From Pleodorina starrii (taxonomy: Eukaryota > Chlorophyta > Chlorophyceae > Chlamydomonadales > Volvocaceae), in NCBI GenBank assembly GCA_030267565.1, contig BRXU01000022.1, forward strand, positions 1,322,001-1,386,000: a DNA stretch of 64,000 nt. The letters are read 5' to 3'. The notes beneath the pieces are model-generated. The model made no database searches, was not told where the DNA came from, and worked only from the letters and a program-made list of their open reading frames with translations. Shown piece by piece: positions 35,329-46,100 of this stretch. The number at the start of each line of letters is the position of its first letter. Position 1 is the stretch's first letter. Both the position numbers and the translations under genes were made by a program.

Positions 35329-37088
35329 TGTAGCGGGGATGGCATTGGGGTTGGATAGGGATGGGATAGGGATAGGGATGGGAGGACACGTATGAAGACG
35401 GGGTGGCATGAGCGCTGCGCCGCGCGGTGGCTGCGGCGGCTGGCGCCGCGGAGGGTCGCTGCTGCCGAGTGGGGGCGTCGAACGAATGGATCAAATGAGA
35501 CGCGAGAGTATTGAGGGGGAGGAGCAGGGGAGGTCGATGGTGGGGGCAGGATCCTGCCGGGGCATGTGCTCTGCCGAGGAAACCGCCGAGGAAGCAAGGA
35601 AGCAAATGCACATGTCGCGGCGGATGTTGGACGTTTGCCGAGCTGTGGCCTAAGCAGGCTCGTGGCGGGGCTCTTGCTTGGCTCGGGGCCGGAGTAGCAT
35701 AGCACCCTCGGGGTCGCTGGCACCGGCGGAGAATCGGCGCCCCACCGGGAAAGTACTAGAAAAGAGGGGGACGAGTCGAGAGTAGTGATTTGTTTGCGAT
35801 ACTGTGCTGGCTGGCTTTGGCATGATCAGTGGCCATTCCTGTCGAGGGAGGGAGGGAGGGGGGCAGGATGAGTCGCCTCTGGGCGGGGAGCTAGCCGGGG
35901 GCCCCCCAAATGCTGCAGATGGGCCCCACCGGGCTCCTTGACCCATGGCGCCGTGAATCGACACCCCACTGAGCCTCGGCGGGCGGGCGCTGCTTCAAGT
36001 GGTAAGGCGATACGGCACACTCAGGGTTACCAACCGTGAGATGAGCAGGGATGCGCGCAGTCGTGCAGCGGGCGTGTGGGCTCGTGTGAACGTACCGTTT
36101 ATTATTTTGTTGTCAGGCACGGAACGACCCTCTGCGAGCGAGCGCCTGCGTGTACAGGCAGAGACGGAAAGAGAGAGTGTGTGTGACAGGTGCGCGCGCC
36201 GTTGCGTTGCTCCGCCAGCTCAAGGATTTGGAGCTGGCACGTACTGGCCGCTATGCAAGACAAGTCTGAGCAGCCGTTGCGCGTCTGGTGTCGCACGTGA
36301 ACTGCCGTGTCAATCGATTCGTGTGTGGGGTTTCTTCGCCATAGGGTGTTCAGGTGGCACCCTCTGACCTTCCGCCGCCACCTGTGCTCCCGGACGTCCG
36401 GAGCGGGGCGATCCATGCGGCGACGGCCGTGCGCCGCCCGCGGATGCTGCTTGGCTTGTGTGGGTGCGATGTCGCATTTCGTCCTTTCTTACGAACTCAT
36501 CAGGCACCAGGCATCAGGTGACTCGCTACACGAGTCGTTGCTTACACGGACGCAAGCCGCCGCTGGACGAACAGGTCGCTGAGCGGCATCTGCAGAGACC
36601 CCCAGCGGGGGGTTTCCCACGTGACCCGCAAGCTCAAAAGGGCACGTGATGATTGTGGGCAGTCGTCTCTTGGGAGCGGATTACCCTAATCGACGGCTAC
36701 GGCGCCTCGGTTGCCCATCCCTGAAGTTAGGAATGCCCCAGGACCTTCCGCACACTCACGTACCACCCTTCCCTCCTGCCATTCTTCGCGGTAGGCTCGA
36801 CTCCCAATGCCGGGAACCCCGCCTGGAGCGATCCCGCCTCCACCCCCCCCCCGCCCCCCCGCCTGTCTGTCTGTTTGTCTGTCAGTTCGTCCGTCCGGCT
36901 GTCCCGCTACCTGCAGTGGCGGCAAGGCGGCAGCCCTCCGCCCAGCCCGATTGTCCCCCTCCCAGTCCCCCTCCCAGCCCCAGCACACCCCTTGACCCCC
37001 ACGAGGCAGTCCATGGCCCTGCGCTGATGACCTGCTGCCGCTGCTGCTGCCGAATACCGCACCACGGCCTGCCCCCCCTCCGCTGCTG
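35329..37088. other. Intergenic region between convergent genes
   Basis: No gene is supported in this stretch between the protease stop and the POP5 stop on the opposite strand. A reverse TGTAA (TTACA) at 36542-36546 lies 543 bases beyond the POP5 stop and is a candidate POP5 poly(A) signal. No clear TGTAA was seen for the protease gene. Confidence 0.45.
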
Positions 37089-39935
37089 CTACAGCTCAAC
37101 GGAGGGCAACTGCCGGTGGAGCTGCTCTGCGGCGGCCAGTTGCTGCGGAGAGAAGGGTTCAGTGGGGGTGGGCGGGGGAGGGGGAGCGGGAGGGGGGTTG
37201 TATCCGGCGGAGGCACGTCCGGGCGGTGGGGGTAAGGACCTCACCGCGTCGCGTCTTGCGGTGCAGGACAAGCACACACACACACACACACACCGCTCGC
37301 ACCCCGGAATTATGGCCCGCTGTAGCACCGGCCCGCCCAGAGGGCCCTTTACAAACGACCCTACCAGCTACCGGACCTCGCTCTCCTCTTTATGGCCGAA
37401 CCGCAAGCGCAGCGCAGCACAGCACAGCATGTGACCGGAGACGGCAAGTGCGGGGACTGTACGGCCGCCATGGCCACCCCTCGCCCCAGAACAGGCCAGC
37501 AGTCGCCAAACCACTCGCCCGATATCCGATGGCACCCCCAGGGCCCCTCCCCAGGAGCCCAACGACCGTCCTGCGTGTTCGCGTCGCGGCGTTGCCGTGC
37601 ACGTGTGTATGTACGGCGTGTCCGGTAAGTTACTTGCTTCCTCAATCGCAATCGGACCCCTCCCAGCCCCGTTCCCTCCCTGTCCCGCCTGGTCCCCGCA
37701 TTCATCTCCTGCCCCCCTTCTGCCCGCAGCTGATCCACCCCACACCAACCCACCCCCACCCCACCTGCTTGCTCAGCTTAGGGGCGGCGGTGGCCCCCTG
37801 GAGCCGGGCCGCACTCAGCTGCAGCGCAGCCTCCTTGCCGGCGGCCAGGGTGCCTGCGGGGGGGGGGGGGGGAGGGTGGGGCGCCAGTGGGGGCAGGGGC
37901 CGGTGGGGGCAGGGGCCCGGAGAGTGGCAGTCGGGTATTAGCTCGACGACAGCTCAGCTCAGCTCAGCTCAGCACGGCACACAGCGCAGGAAAACAAAGC
38001 ACAGCACGAAAGCGCCCCGGCCGACCAGACCAAGCACAGACCCGCGTTCGGTGGCCTCCCAGGCCCTCAGGGATCCTCGGGCCTCCGAGGGGGCTGGTGA
38101 TGGGTGGCTGGGTGGGTGGGTGGACACTCGGCTGCTCCCAGTCGCGTTTTTGCGTGGAAAGAAATGTTCCGGTCCGCGTTGTCCAGATCCCCACCGCATC
38201 TCCGCCACCCGATGCCGCCCTCCCTCCCCGCGCCGCGTTTGGAGCCGAGCGGCCCGGCGTGCGCGAATCACAGCTTCCCCATCAACGCACCTTCAGGCTC
38301 CACCCGCACCCGGCCGCCACCCGGTCAGCTACAGCCCATCGGCCCATCGCCCGTTGGTCTACCGCGCCGCGGCTGCACCCTTGGAAACCCCCAACCCTGA
38401 CAACTCCAACCCGACCCGACCCAAATCACATCTCCCCCCGCCCCCCCCCAAAGCCCAGACCCACCCACCCACCCACCCAGCCACCCACCCGACAGTCTCA
38501 GCAGTCGCACAGCCGCCGGGCGCTGCTTCACCTCCGAAGTGAAAGTCAGTGCCGTGATCACCTGTGATGGGGGAGGGGGGTTATCCACGTGGGGAGGGAG
38601 GAAGGGAGGGAGGGAGGGAGGCGGTGAAGGCGCTGGAGGGTCGGGACTCGGAAATGAGCGCAGACGGGTGACATCAATCCCCAGCAAGACACGGCCAGTG
38701 CACCAAGCGCCAGCTGGCCCCACCGCGGGCTCCACCCTTTCCTTTCCTAAGGAGCGTCTCCACCCCTCATCTCAACATCAACAAAGACACCGCCTGCAGA
38801 GCACCCTGGACGACACCGGCTCATGCACTTCCTACCTACCAGCGCCCAACTAGGCAACAGACCAGGTAACGCAAACAACGAGCCCGATGCGTGTGTGAGT
38901 ATGTGTGTGTATAGATGTGTTTGTGGCCACCCGCCTGGTGGAGTGGCGGGCTGCTCGGGAGGGGGGGAACGCGTCGTTCTCACTCCTTGGGCACCTTTAA
39001 GCATGCCGGCGTGCGTGCCTGGGCTCCGGAGGCGCGTGCGGCAGCAGGCTCACGGACGTGTTCCGGATTCCGCGTCCGCGTCGTCCTCCGCCGCGATTAC
39101 TCGACTATCGTGATGAACCCCCGGGGACCCTCCCTCCCTTTTCCCGCCCCGCCCCTCCGCCCTGGGTCGTCGCTGCGGTGTCAGCCCTCGACCTTCCGAC
39201 CCTCCGTCCCGCCGCCACCCGCCCTCCGCCCGGGCTCCGCCCTGCTCTGCTCGCACCTTTTCATGCTCCGCGGTCGCACATCGCACGATGGCAAGTCCCG
39301 TGTAGGGACTGAAGTACTTGACTGGGGCGAGTCAGGTCAAGCGCAGATCAGGTCAGGGCAGGGCGAAACAGAGAAGGGCAGGGCGGGTCAGGGCGGAGCA
39401 GGGCGGGGCAGGGCAGGGTCGGGCGGGAAAGGGCGGGACAGGAGCGGGGGAGCGAAAGTTGTGGTTCCGCTCCTTGCAATGGAGGCGTAAGGGAGTTGGG
39501 CGCGGATCGGGCCGTGCCTGTGGGCAGCTCGCACCCAGCGAGGGCCGCAGTTCGCGCACCTTGCAAGCTTGCAATGCTGCTCCCCAGGCCGTGGTCGCCA
39601 AAGTTTTGCGCAACGCTGTCTCGGATGGCCTGAAGGAGTAGTTGGTCAGCTGGGGAGGGGGAGGGACAGGGCAGGTCAACGGAAGGGAAAGACGGTTAGC
39701 CGAGCGCGTGCAAGGGGAAAGAACTTCTCGGGCCTGGGCGGCGCTTACTGCAGGAGTCGTCAATCTTGCCGTCCTTCCAGGTCACCTCCACCACCAGATA
39801 CCTACGCAGGTGCAACACAACAGGTTGCTCCAGAGGCTTGCTCCGATGCCCGCCGCGCTCTCACTCTGACCGGCAAGCAGAGGCGGCACCAAAGCGATAT
39901 TGACACAGCTCTTACCTATTTTTTAACCGGACCAT
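37089..39935 (-). CDS. POP5: RNase P/MRP protein subunit POP5
   Basis: Minus-strand exons: 39935-39916 (MVRLKN), 39801-39749, 39649-39560, 39321-39257, 38561-38532, 37853-37765 and 37142-37089. The first five join in phase. The 38532 to 37853 junction does not (phase 0 to phase 1), so one short exon or altered border is missing from this reading. POP5 is a small protein of the ribonucleoprotein that matures tRNA 5' ends (RNase P) and processes rRNA (RNase MRP). Key family features are RYLVVEVTWKDG after the N-terminal MVRLKN, AIRDSVAQNFGDHGLGSSI, and VKYFSPYTGLAIVRC. These correspond to the conserved GD(Y/H)G and VKY...G...(V/I)RC segments. Then come the TALTF segment and a C-terminal helix (TLAAGKEAALQLSAARL). 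About 135 residues are assigned, against about 160 in human. The gene is split into tiny exons and so is easily missed by gene finders. Confidence 0.85.
38574..38596 (+). repeat. Dispersed repeat R1 fragment
   Basis: GGGGGGTTATCCACGTGGGG is the left end of R1. It lies just upstream (in POP5 sense) of the 30-base POP5 exon at 38532-38561. Confidence 0.5.
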
Positions 39936-40164
39936 GATAAGAAGGCTCGGTCATTTGGGCATCGCTTGGCGGGGCGCAGACCGGCTGCCTAAGATGCCCT
40001 GAAGGCTCAAATCACTAAGAGTACATTAAATTGCAGGTTCATTTCTACGCCAATTTCGTGATTTCTGTCCGAAATTGCCATCGTCTGCTCGACTTCGTTA
40101 ATATGTCGTACATCAGTTTACTTTAGTAACTCGGAGACTCGCGCTTCCTGCTGTCACTGTTGTA
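39936..40164. promoter_or_regulatory. Bidirectional promoter region, POP5 / M3 peptidase
   Basis: Only 229 bases separate the POP5 ATG (minus) from the M3 peptidase ATG (plus). The segment is more AT-rich than its surroundings (for example TTTACTTTAGTAACTCGGAG at about 40118) and holds no ORF. A shared bidirectional promoter is the natural reading. No core element was identified. Confidence 0.55.
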
Positions 40165-43100
40165 ATGCGTTCTATTCCTCGGCCCTGTGCGTGGACCTGC
40201 ACCGACGGTTGGCGAGGCAGCTGGCCCTCCAGCCGGCTGCTTCGCCCATCGCGCCGCGTTCAAGCTGGTGCTCAACTGCAGCCGCGAGAGGCGCGCTGGA
40301 CGCTAATACCCACACCCAGGGTAACAGATGCGGCGCTACGGTCTGCCGTCGTCACTGCCGCGGCCGCGGCAAGCAGCCCGGCAGCGGCCTCGAGGACAGC
40401 CACCACACCGTCTGGCGGGGAAGGCGCCACCACCACGGCGCCGGGTCTGTATGGCGTCCCGGGACTGCACACTCCTGAAGACCTCATATCGCTTGCGACC
40501 CGCATCGTGTTACACTGTCAGGAGCTGCAGCTGCTTCTAGAGCTCGGGTCAGGTGAGGTTAAGAGATGATGGTGGTGGGGTGTGTGTGTATGTGTGTGCA
40601 CAGCGCCCGTGCAGCCTGGGCAGGCGCGCGTGCCGGCGTCATTCGGATGACAGCACTTCGCGTTGCCGTTGCGCGGTGTGACGCGTTGCTGCTTCCGAAC
40701 GTCCTGGGTCAACGGCTGGGCCAACCCGACAGCCGACACGCGGTCAGTGGCGGAGCGGCTCGGCGTCGCGTCCATCCCTTCCCACACTCCTGCGGCCCCT
40801 TGCGGGGGCACTTGCTGTTGATCATGGCCGACTCACCACGTCACCGGTGGCAGCTCCCTCTGCCCAGCGGGAGGCGGCACTTCAAAAAGACTGCGACGAG
40901 GACAGCGGCTGACCATCCATCCATCCATCCATACCTTGGTGAAGCCGTCTGCCCACCAGTACCAAACTAAGGGCATGGTGAGGAGGTGGGGGCCGCAGAT
41001 ACAGATACGCGCCCGGGTCGGTCCACCGCACCTCCATCGATCCATCGGGGCGCCCCACACCTTCTCTCCCCTTGCGACTGCTGCCGCTTGTGTCCTTCTG
41101 TGCTTCTGTGCTGCCGCTTCTGTGCTGCAGTTGCAGTTGCGGCGGACGCTGCGGCCGCCGGGGCCGTTGCCGCCGCTGCGTCGGCAGTCCGGCGGCACCA
41201 CGAGGCGGTCAGTTGGCTCAAGCCGCTGGCGGAGCACTGCGCGGCGCACCACACACAGCGGGCCTGGAGGCGGGCGGCGGGGAGGGCGGTGCGGGCGCTG
41301 CAGGCGGTGGAGGAACTGCTGGCGGACAGACTGGCGGAGCGGCCCGAATGGGGATGGAGGGCGGAGCAGCTGACGGGGCTGAGGCCGGGGCAGGGGCCCG
41401 AGGTGGCGGCGGGGGCGGTGGATGGGGGTGCCGGAGCAGCGCCGCAGGACGCAGATCGCGCTCCCGGGGCCCCGGAAGAGAAGAAGGAGGGGAGCCGCCT
41501 CGGCCAGCTCGCTCCCCCGGCGTCCCTCGGGGGCCCGGGAGGAGCCGCCGCCGGGCCGTCCTCCGAAACCAGTGCTGGGATACGGGGAGAGGCCGCAGGG
41601 AGCAGCGGCTCGGTCGGATCGGCGGGGGCCGAACGCCAAGGGGTTCGGACGAGCGGGTCGGAGGCCGCGGTGGCGGCGGCGGCGTCGGGTGCTCCTGCCG
41701 CTGCCGGTGCGGGCGGCGAGCTGCGGCTGGTTTCGGAGGCGGTTTCTCGCGCGATCGGGATGACGGGTGAGGAGCGGGGGGAGCGGCGCGCGCTGGAGGC
41801 TCTGGAGGGCCGGCTGGTGGCGGCGTTCCGAGCGGCACTGACCGACCCGCGGGTCGTTCCGGCGCCGCTGGTGGTGCTGCACGACAGCGAGGTGCGCGGC
41901 GACCCGCTGCTGGCGCGACACGTGACGCCGGCGACGGAGGCGGAGGTGGCGGCGGCGCGGGCGCGGGCGAGCGTGACGCTGCCGCTGGTGCTGCCGCCGG
42001 AGGGCGAGGAGGAGGAGGCGGGGGAGGCGGGGGAGGCGGGGGAGGTGGGGGCCGGGGAGGAGCCGGTGGCGGAGGTGGAGCTGGGACCGGTCGCGGCGGC
42101 CACAACGAGGGCGCTTACTCGGGGTGAGTGAGTGGGGCGGGGGGCGGGGTCCTTTTCTGGGTAATTGGGGGCAGAGGCGAAATGGCGAAATGCGGTTTGG
42201 TGCGGGGGTGCAAACCTCGGGCGCCTGCGAAGCTGGGGCAGCGGCAATGGAGGTAGCTTCCCTTTCCTTGGTGGCAGCAGCGCTGCAGCGGGTGCGGGTG
42301 CGGCTGCGGGTCGAGCGTGCCGTCGTGAGGGCATTGAGGGATGACGGCAGGGCGGGCCGGCGCCAGGTCCCCAGTCCCCAGTCCCGTTCGGGCGCCCTTC
42401 CTTTGCCGGTCGTGCACCGCGCACCCCACCCCGGGGCCCGTCGCTTTGCTGCGGAACCTTGTTTCTTGCCCATCCCGGACCCGGATGCTGTTCCCGGGCC
42501 CGGGCACGTACAGCACCCGGCACCGGCAGCCCGCTGGAGTCCAAAACCCTAAATCCAAACCCTGAACCCAAGCCCGAAGCCCGAACCCCCCAATCCGGAC
42601 CTCGTATACAAACCCCGAACCTCGAGCCCCTTCCTTTCCCTCCCCGGCAGGCGGTCGGCTGTGGTCCCTGCGTCTGACGGGTCCCCTGACCTCCTTGCTA
42701 CTGGCGGAGCACCCCAGCAGCCAGGTGCGCCGCGCGGTGGCCGCAGTGACCCACGGGTCGCAGGCCGCCGCCGCGCTGCGGTTCATGGACCTGCTGAGGC
42801 CGCTGCGGGACGAGCTGGCGGTGTGTATGGGGCAGCCGTCGTACGCGCACCTCAAGATGGCGGGATCGGTGGCAGGTGGGGGGGGTAGGGGGGATGGGGG
42901 GGGCGGGGGGCGGGTTAACCACGTATAGGCCGGGGGGCAGGTGGGCAGAAGACAATGGACATGGGGCGGGGGGCAGGCGGGGGCACGTTTTAGGGGCTGT
43001 TTGCGTCTAGGTCTGACATCGCGATACCAGACAGACACCGGGGGGCAGGCGGAGAGACGTCCGAGAGTGTACGGGCGAGCGCGGGAGTTCGGGTTAGCGG

Positions 43101-46100
43101 CCTCCGTCGTGTTGTGTATTGTGATGTGTTGTGTTGTTGGGGGGCAGATCCGGATGCCCCCCGCGAATGCTCGCACCAGCGCAAAACCTTGCAAACCGCA
43201 CAGCACAGCAGCTCACCGTAGACCGGCGCTGTATTCAGCTGGTGGTGACGTGACCTCCTCTCCCCGCCCTCCCCCCTGTTACTGTACCGTTCACGGGCTC
43301 CGGCCTATACGTGGATAACCCCTCCCGCCGCCTGTGTGCTGCTCCCTCCCTAACTCGCCGCTGCTCTCGCCCCAGCCGACCCGCGGGTCGCTCTGGCGCT
43401 CCTGGCCGACATCCTGTCCGCCGTACGGCCCCTGGCGGATCAGGAGGTGGCGGCGATGCAGGAGCTGCAGATGCGGCTGGTGCTGCAGGAGGAGGAGGAG
43501 GAGGAGAGGGGGAGGGGCCGGGGGCGGTTTGGTTTCGGAGGCAGAGGTGGCGGCCTGGAGGCGACGGAGGCGGAGGTGGAGCCGCAGGATCCGTTGGACC
43601 TGCGGGGTAGCGTCGACTTTCTTACGTAAGCCTATACCGTACGTCATCATAGGTTTGTGGATTCGTGGATCCCAACCGCAATCCAAAGCCCAGTCCGTTG
43701 TGTTGTCCGTTATCTGTTGCTCGTGTTTTCGATCTCTTCCCCAACGGTGCATGTCCCGCTGATGCGCTCTCTCGGGTGGCGCTGCGAACTTGGGCCCCCA
43801 ACCCCCTCGCAACCCCGATCCACCGCAGCGGTCTTACCTTCATGGAACCCCCCCCCCCGGACACCCCCAATCCGCCCCCCGGCTTTTGCCTCCTTCAAGA
43901 TACACTTTCCCTCCGTCGCTCCGCTCGCGCAGCTCTGCCGCATGCGCCGCAGAGCCGGGCTCCTCACACACCACACACCCCGTTTACCCAACGGCCAATG
44001 CTGTGGGTCTCCTCCTCCTCCTCCTCCTCGGCTTCCACTCCACCTCCGCCCCGCCGTCCAAATCCGAGTCCCCCGTGTGGTGTGTATTACCCCGATCTGC
44101 CGTACACGCTGCTGCCGTCCCGCGGAGAGCTGTCCCCTTTGCAACGTGGCCCCCCGCCCGCCCCCTGATCCCCCCTGATCCCCCACCCCGCCCGCCCCCG
44201 CCCGCCCCTTCCCGACGTCGCCTCCGCCGGACTTTGGCCGCGGCTCGTCTGTTTTCCGACCCCCGAGCGAGCCCATCCCCGCCCTCTCTCCCTCCGACCC
44301 CCGGGTCCGTCGTTCCCTCCCATTCCCCCGCAGGGCTCTTCAGCGCCCCCCGCCCCTGGGTGCCGAGCAGTGGCGGGAGCTGGCCCCCTTCTTCACCATT
44401 GAAGGACTGCTGCAGGGTCAGTGTCAGTTGGGTCCAGCCGCCCTCCCTCCCTGGAGTCTCCCACACCGAGGGGAGGTGCAGTGCGCGGCTTCGAACGGGT
44501 TAATGCCGACATTGATTCATTTATTCGTTGTGTCAAGCGATGAATGCCCCGTGTGGCCCCCCGTGTGTCCCCGGGGGAGCGCTGCGCTGCCCCTTCATTC
44601 CGCACCCGGTACAGCGCTCACTTACTTACGTGGTTCAGTACTGCATCAGTGCGCGTGCCGGCAACCGCGTGCAGCCCCCTCCCCTCCCCTCCCCTGACCT
44701 GTCCTGTCCTCCCCTCCCCTCCCTACCCGGGGGAACCCACCAGAAACACAGCTCGACTCAACCCGGGCTCGGGCAGAACCCACCACCACCACCACCTCCA
44801 CCACCACCACCACCACCACCACCACGATCACCACCACCACCACCACCACCACGATCACGCGTCCTTCGGATTGCTCGGCCCGCCCGCCCCCCCTCCGCCT
44901 CCATTCCCATCTCCTCGGCTCCCTTCGCTGACGTCGCCTCCGTCCCTCCGCTGCGGTACTTTCCTCACCTCCCACCCCCCTGCCCTCAACCCTCAGGCCT
45001 GAGCCGCCAGTTGGCGCACGTGGTTGGTGTGGAGCTCCGAAACACCGCCCTCGGCCCCTCAGAGCTGTGGCACCCGGGCAGCGTCATCCGATTGGAACTG
45101 AGGGAGGCGGCGGGGGCGGGGGCGGGAGGCGGAGGAGGCGGGAGCAGCGGCGGAAGGACCCGTGGGTCGGTTACACCAGGGGATCTGCTGGGCGTGTTGT
45201 ACGTGTATCTGGACCCCGACTGCGACCTGCCGTACACCGTGCTCGTCAGGTGGGTGTCGTGGATGGGACTGAAGAAAGCAAGGAGAAGGAGAGGGAGGAG
45301 GGCGGGGAGGGCGGGCTTGGGTTTTCTTCGTGCGATGAACCCGCGGCGTGAGGCGTCTGGAATGTGGGTGTTTAGTGGCCCCAGGCCCCGGGGGGAGTCG
45401 GTTCAGCCGGGTTGGCCGCTACCAAGGTCAGTCAGTCCCTCGTCCACTTCCTTGCATGCCGCATGACGCATGCCGCCATGTCCAGATCCGTGAAAGCTGG
45501 GCGGAACTGGTGCCCGACCAATTGACTGACGGAACGAACCCTGAACCCCGAACCCGAACCCGAAGGAGCCCGGAGCCCGCTTAAGAATTCCCGTGTCACA
45601 ACCCCCTGTGCTGTGCTGTGTGCTGTGTGCTGTGCTGTGCTGTGCTGTGCTGTCAGGCACGGTTACGAAGGCTACGACGAAGGCCACCCGGCGCCCTGGC
45701 TGCAACCCAACGACCACCTCGACCCTCCGTCCCCGCCCTCCCGATTCCAATCCCATCCCGAGGCGCCTCCGAGCAACGAGCCACCAGGGCCACCAGAGCA
45801 GCAGACGCAGCACAGCGCTGCAGCAGACCGGGACCGGGATAGGTCGGCTAGGCCCCGATTGCGGCGCCAAAGCCACCAGCCACCGACGGCCGCAGCTGCA
45901 GCCCCAGCGGCCACCACAGCACCAGCACCAGCAGCAGCAGCACCAGCACCAGCAGCAGTCGCGGCTGCGGGCAGTGAGCGGCGCTCGGGCGGCTGCGTGC
46001 CGCACGTGGCGCTCCATCTGCCTGCGGGCCAGGTGACACAGGGGCCGGGCGGGTTTCTGGTTCCGGAGCACCCCGGCCTCATCCGCACGCTGGCGCACGA

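Noticed and set aside
37226..38542. Long plus-strand frame opposite POP5
   Set aside because: Pro/Ser/Arg-rich, overlapping the spliced minus-strand POP5 exons, which have strong family support.
40833..42571. Two long overlapping minus-strand frames opposite the M3 peptidase exon 2
   Set aside because: They are antisense shadows: Arg/Pro-rich, without start context or splice support. The plus-strand exon fits the M3 gene in phase.
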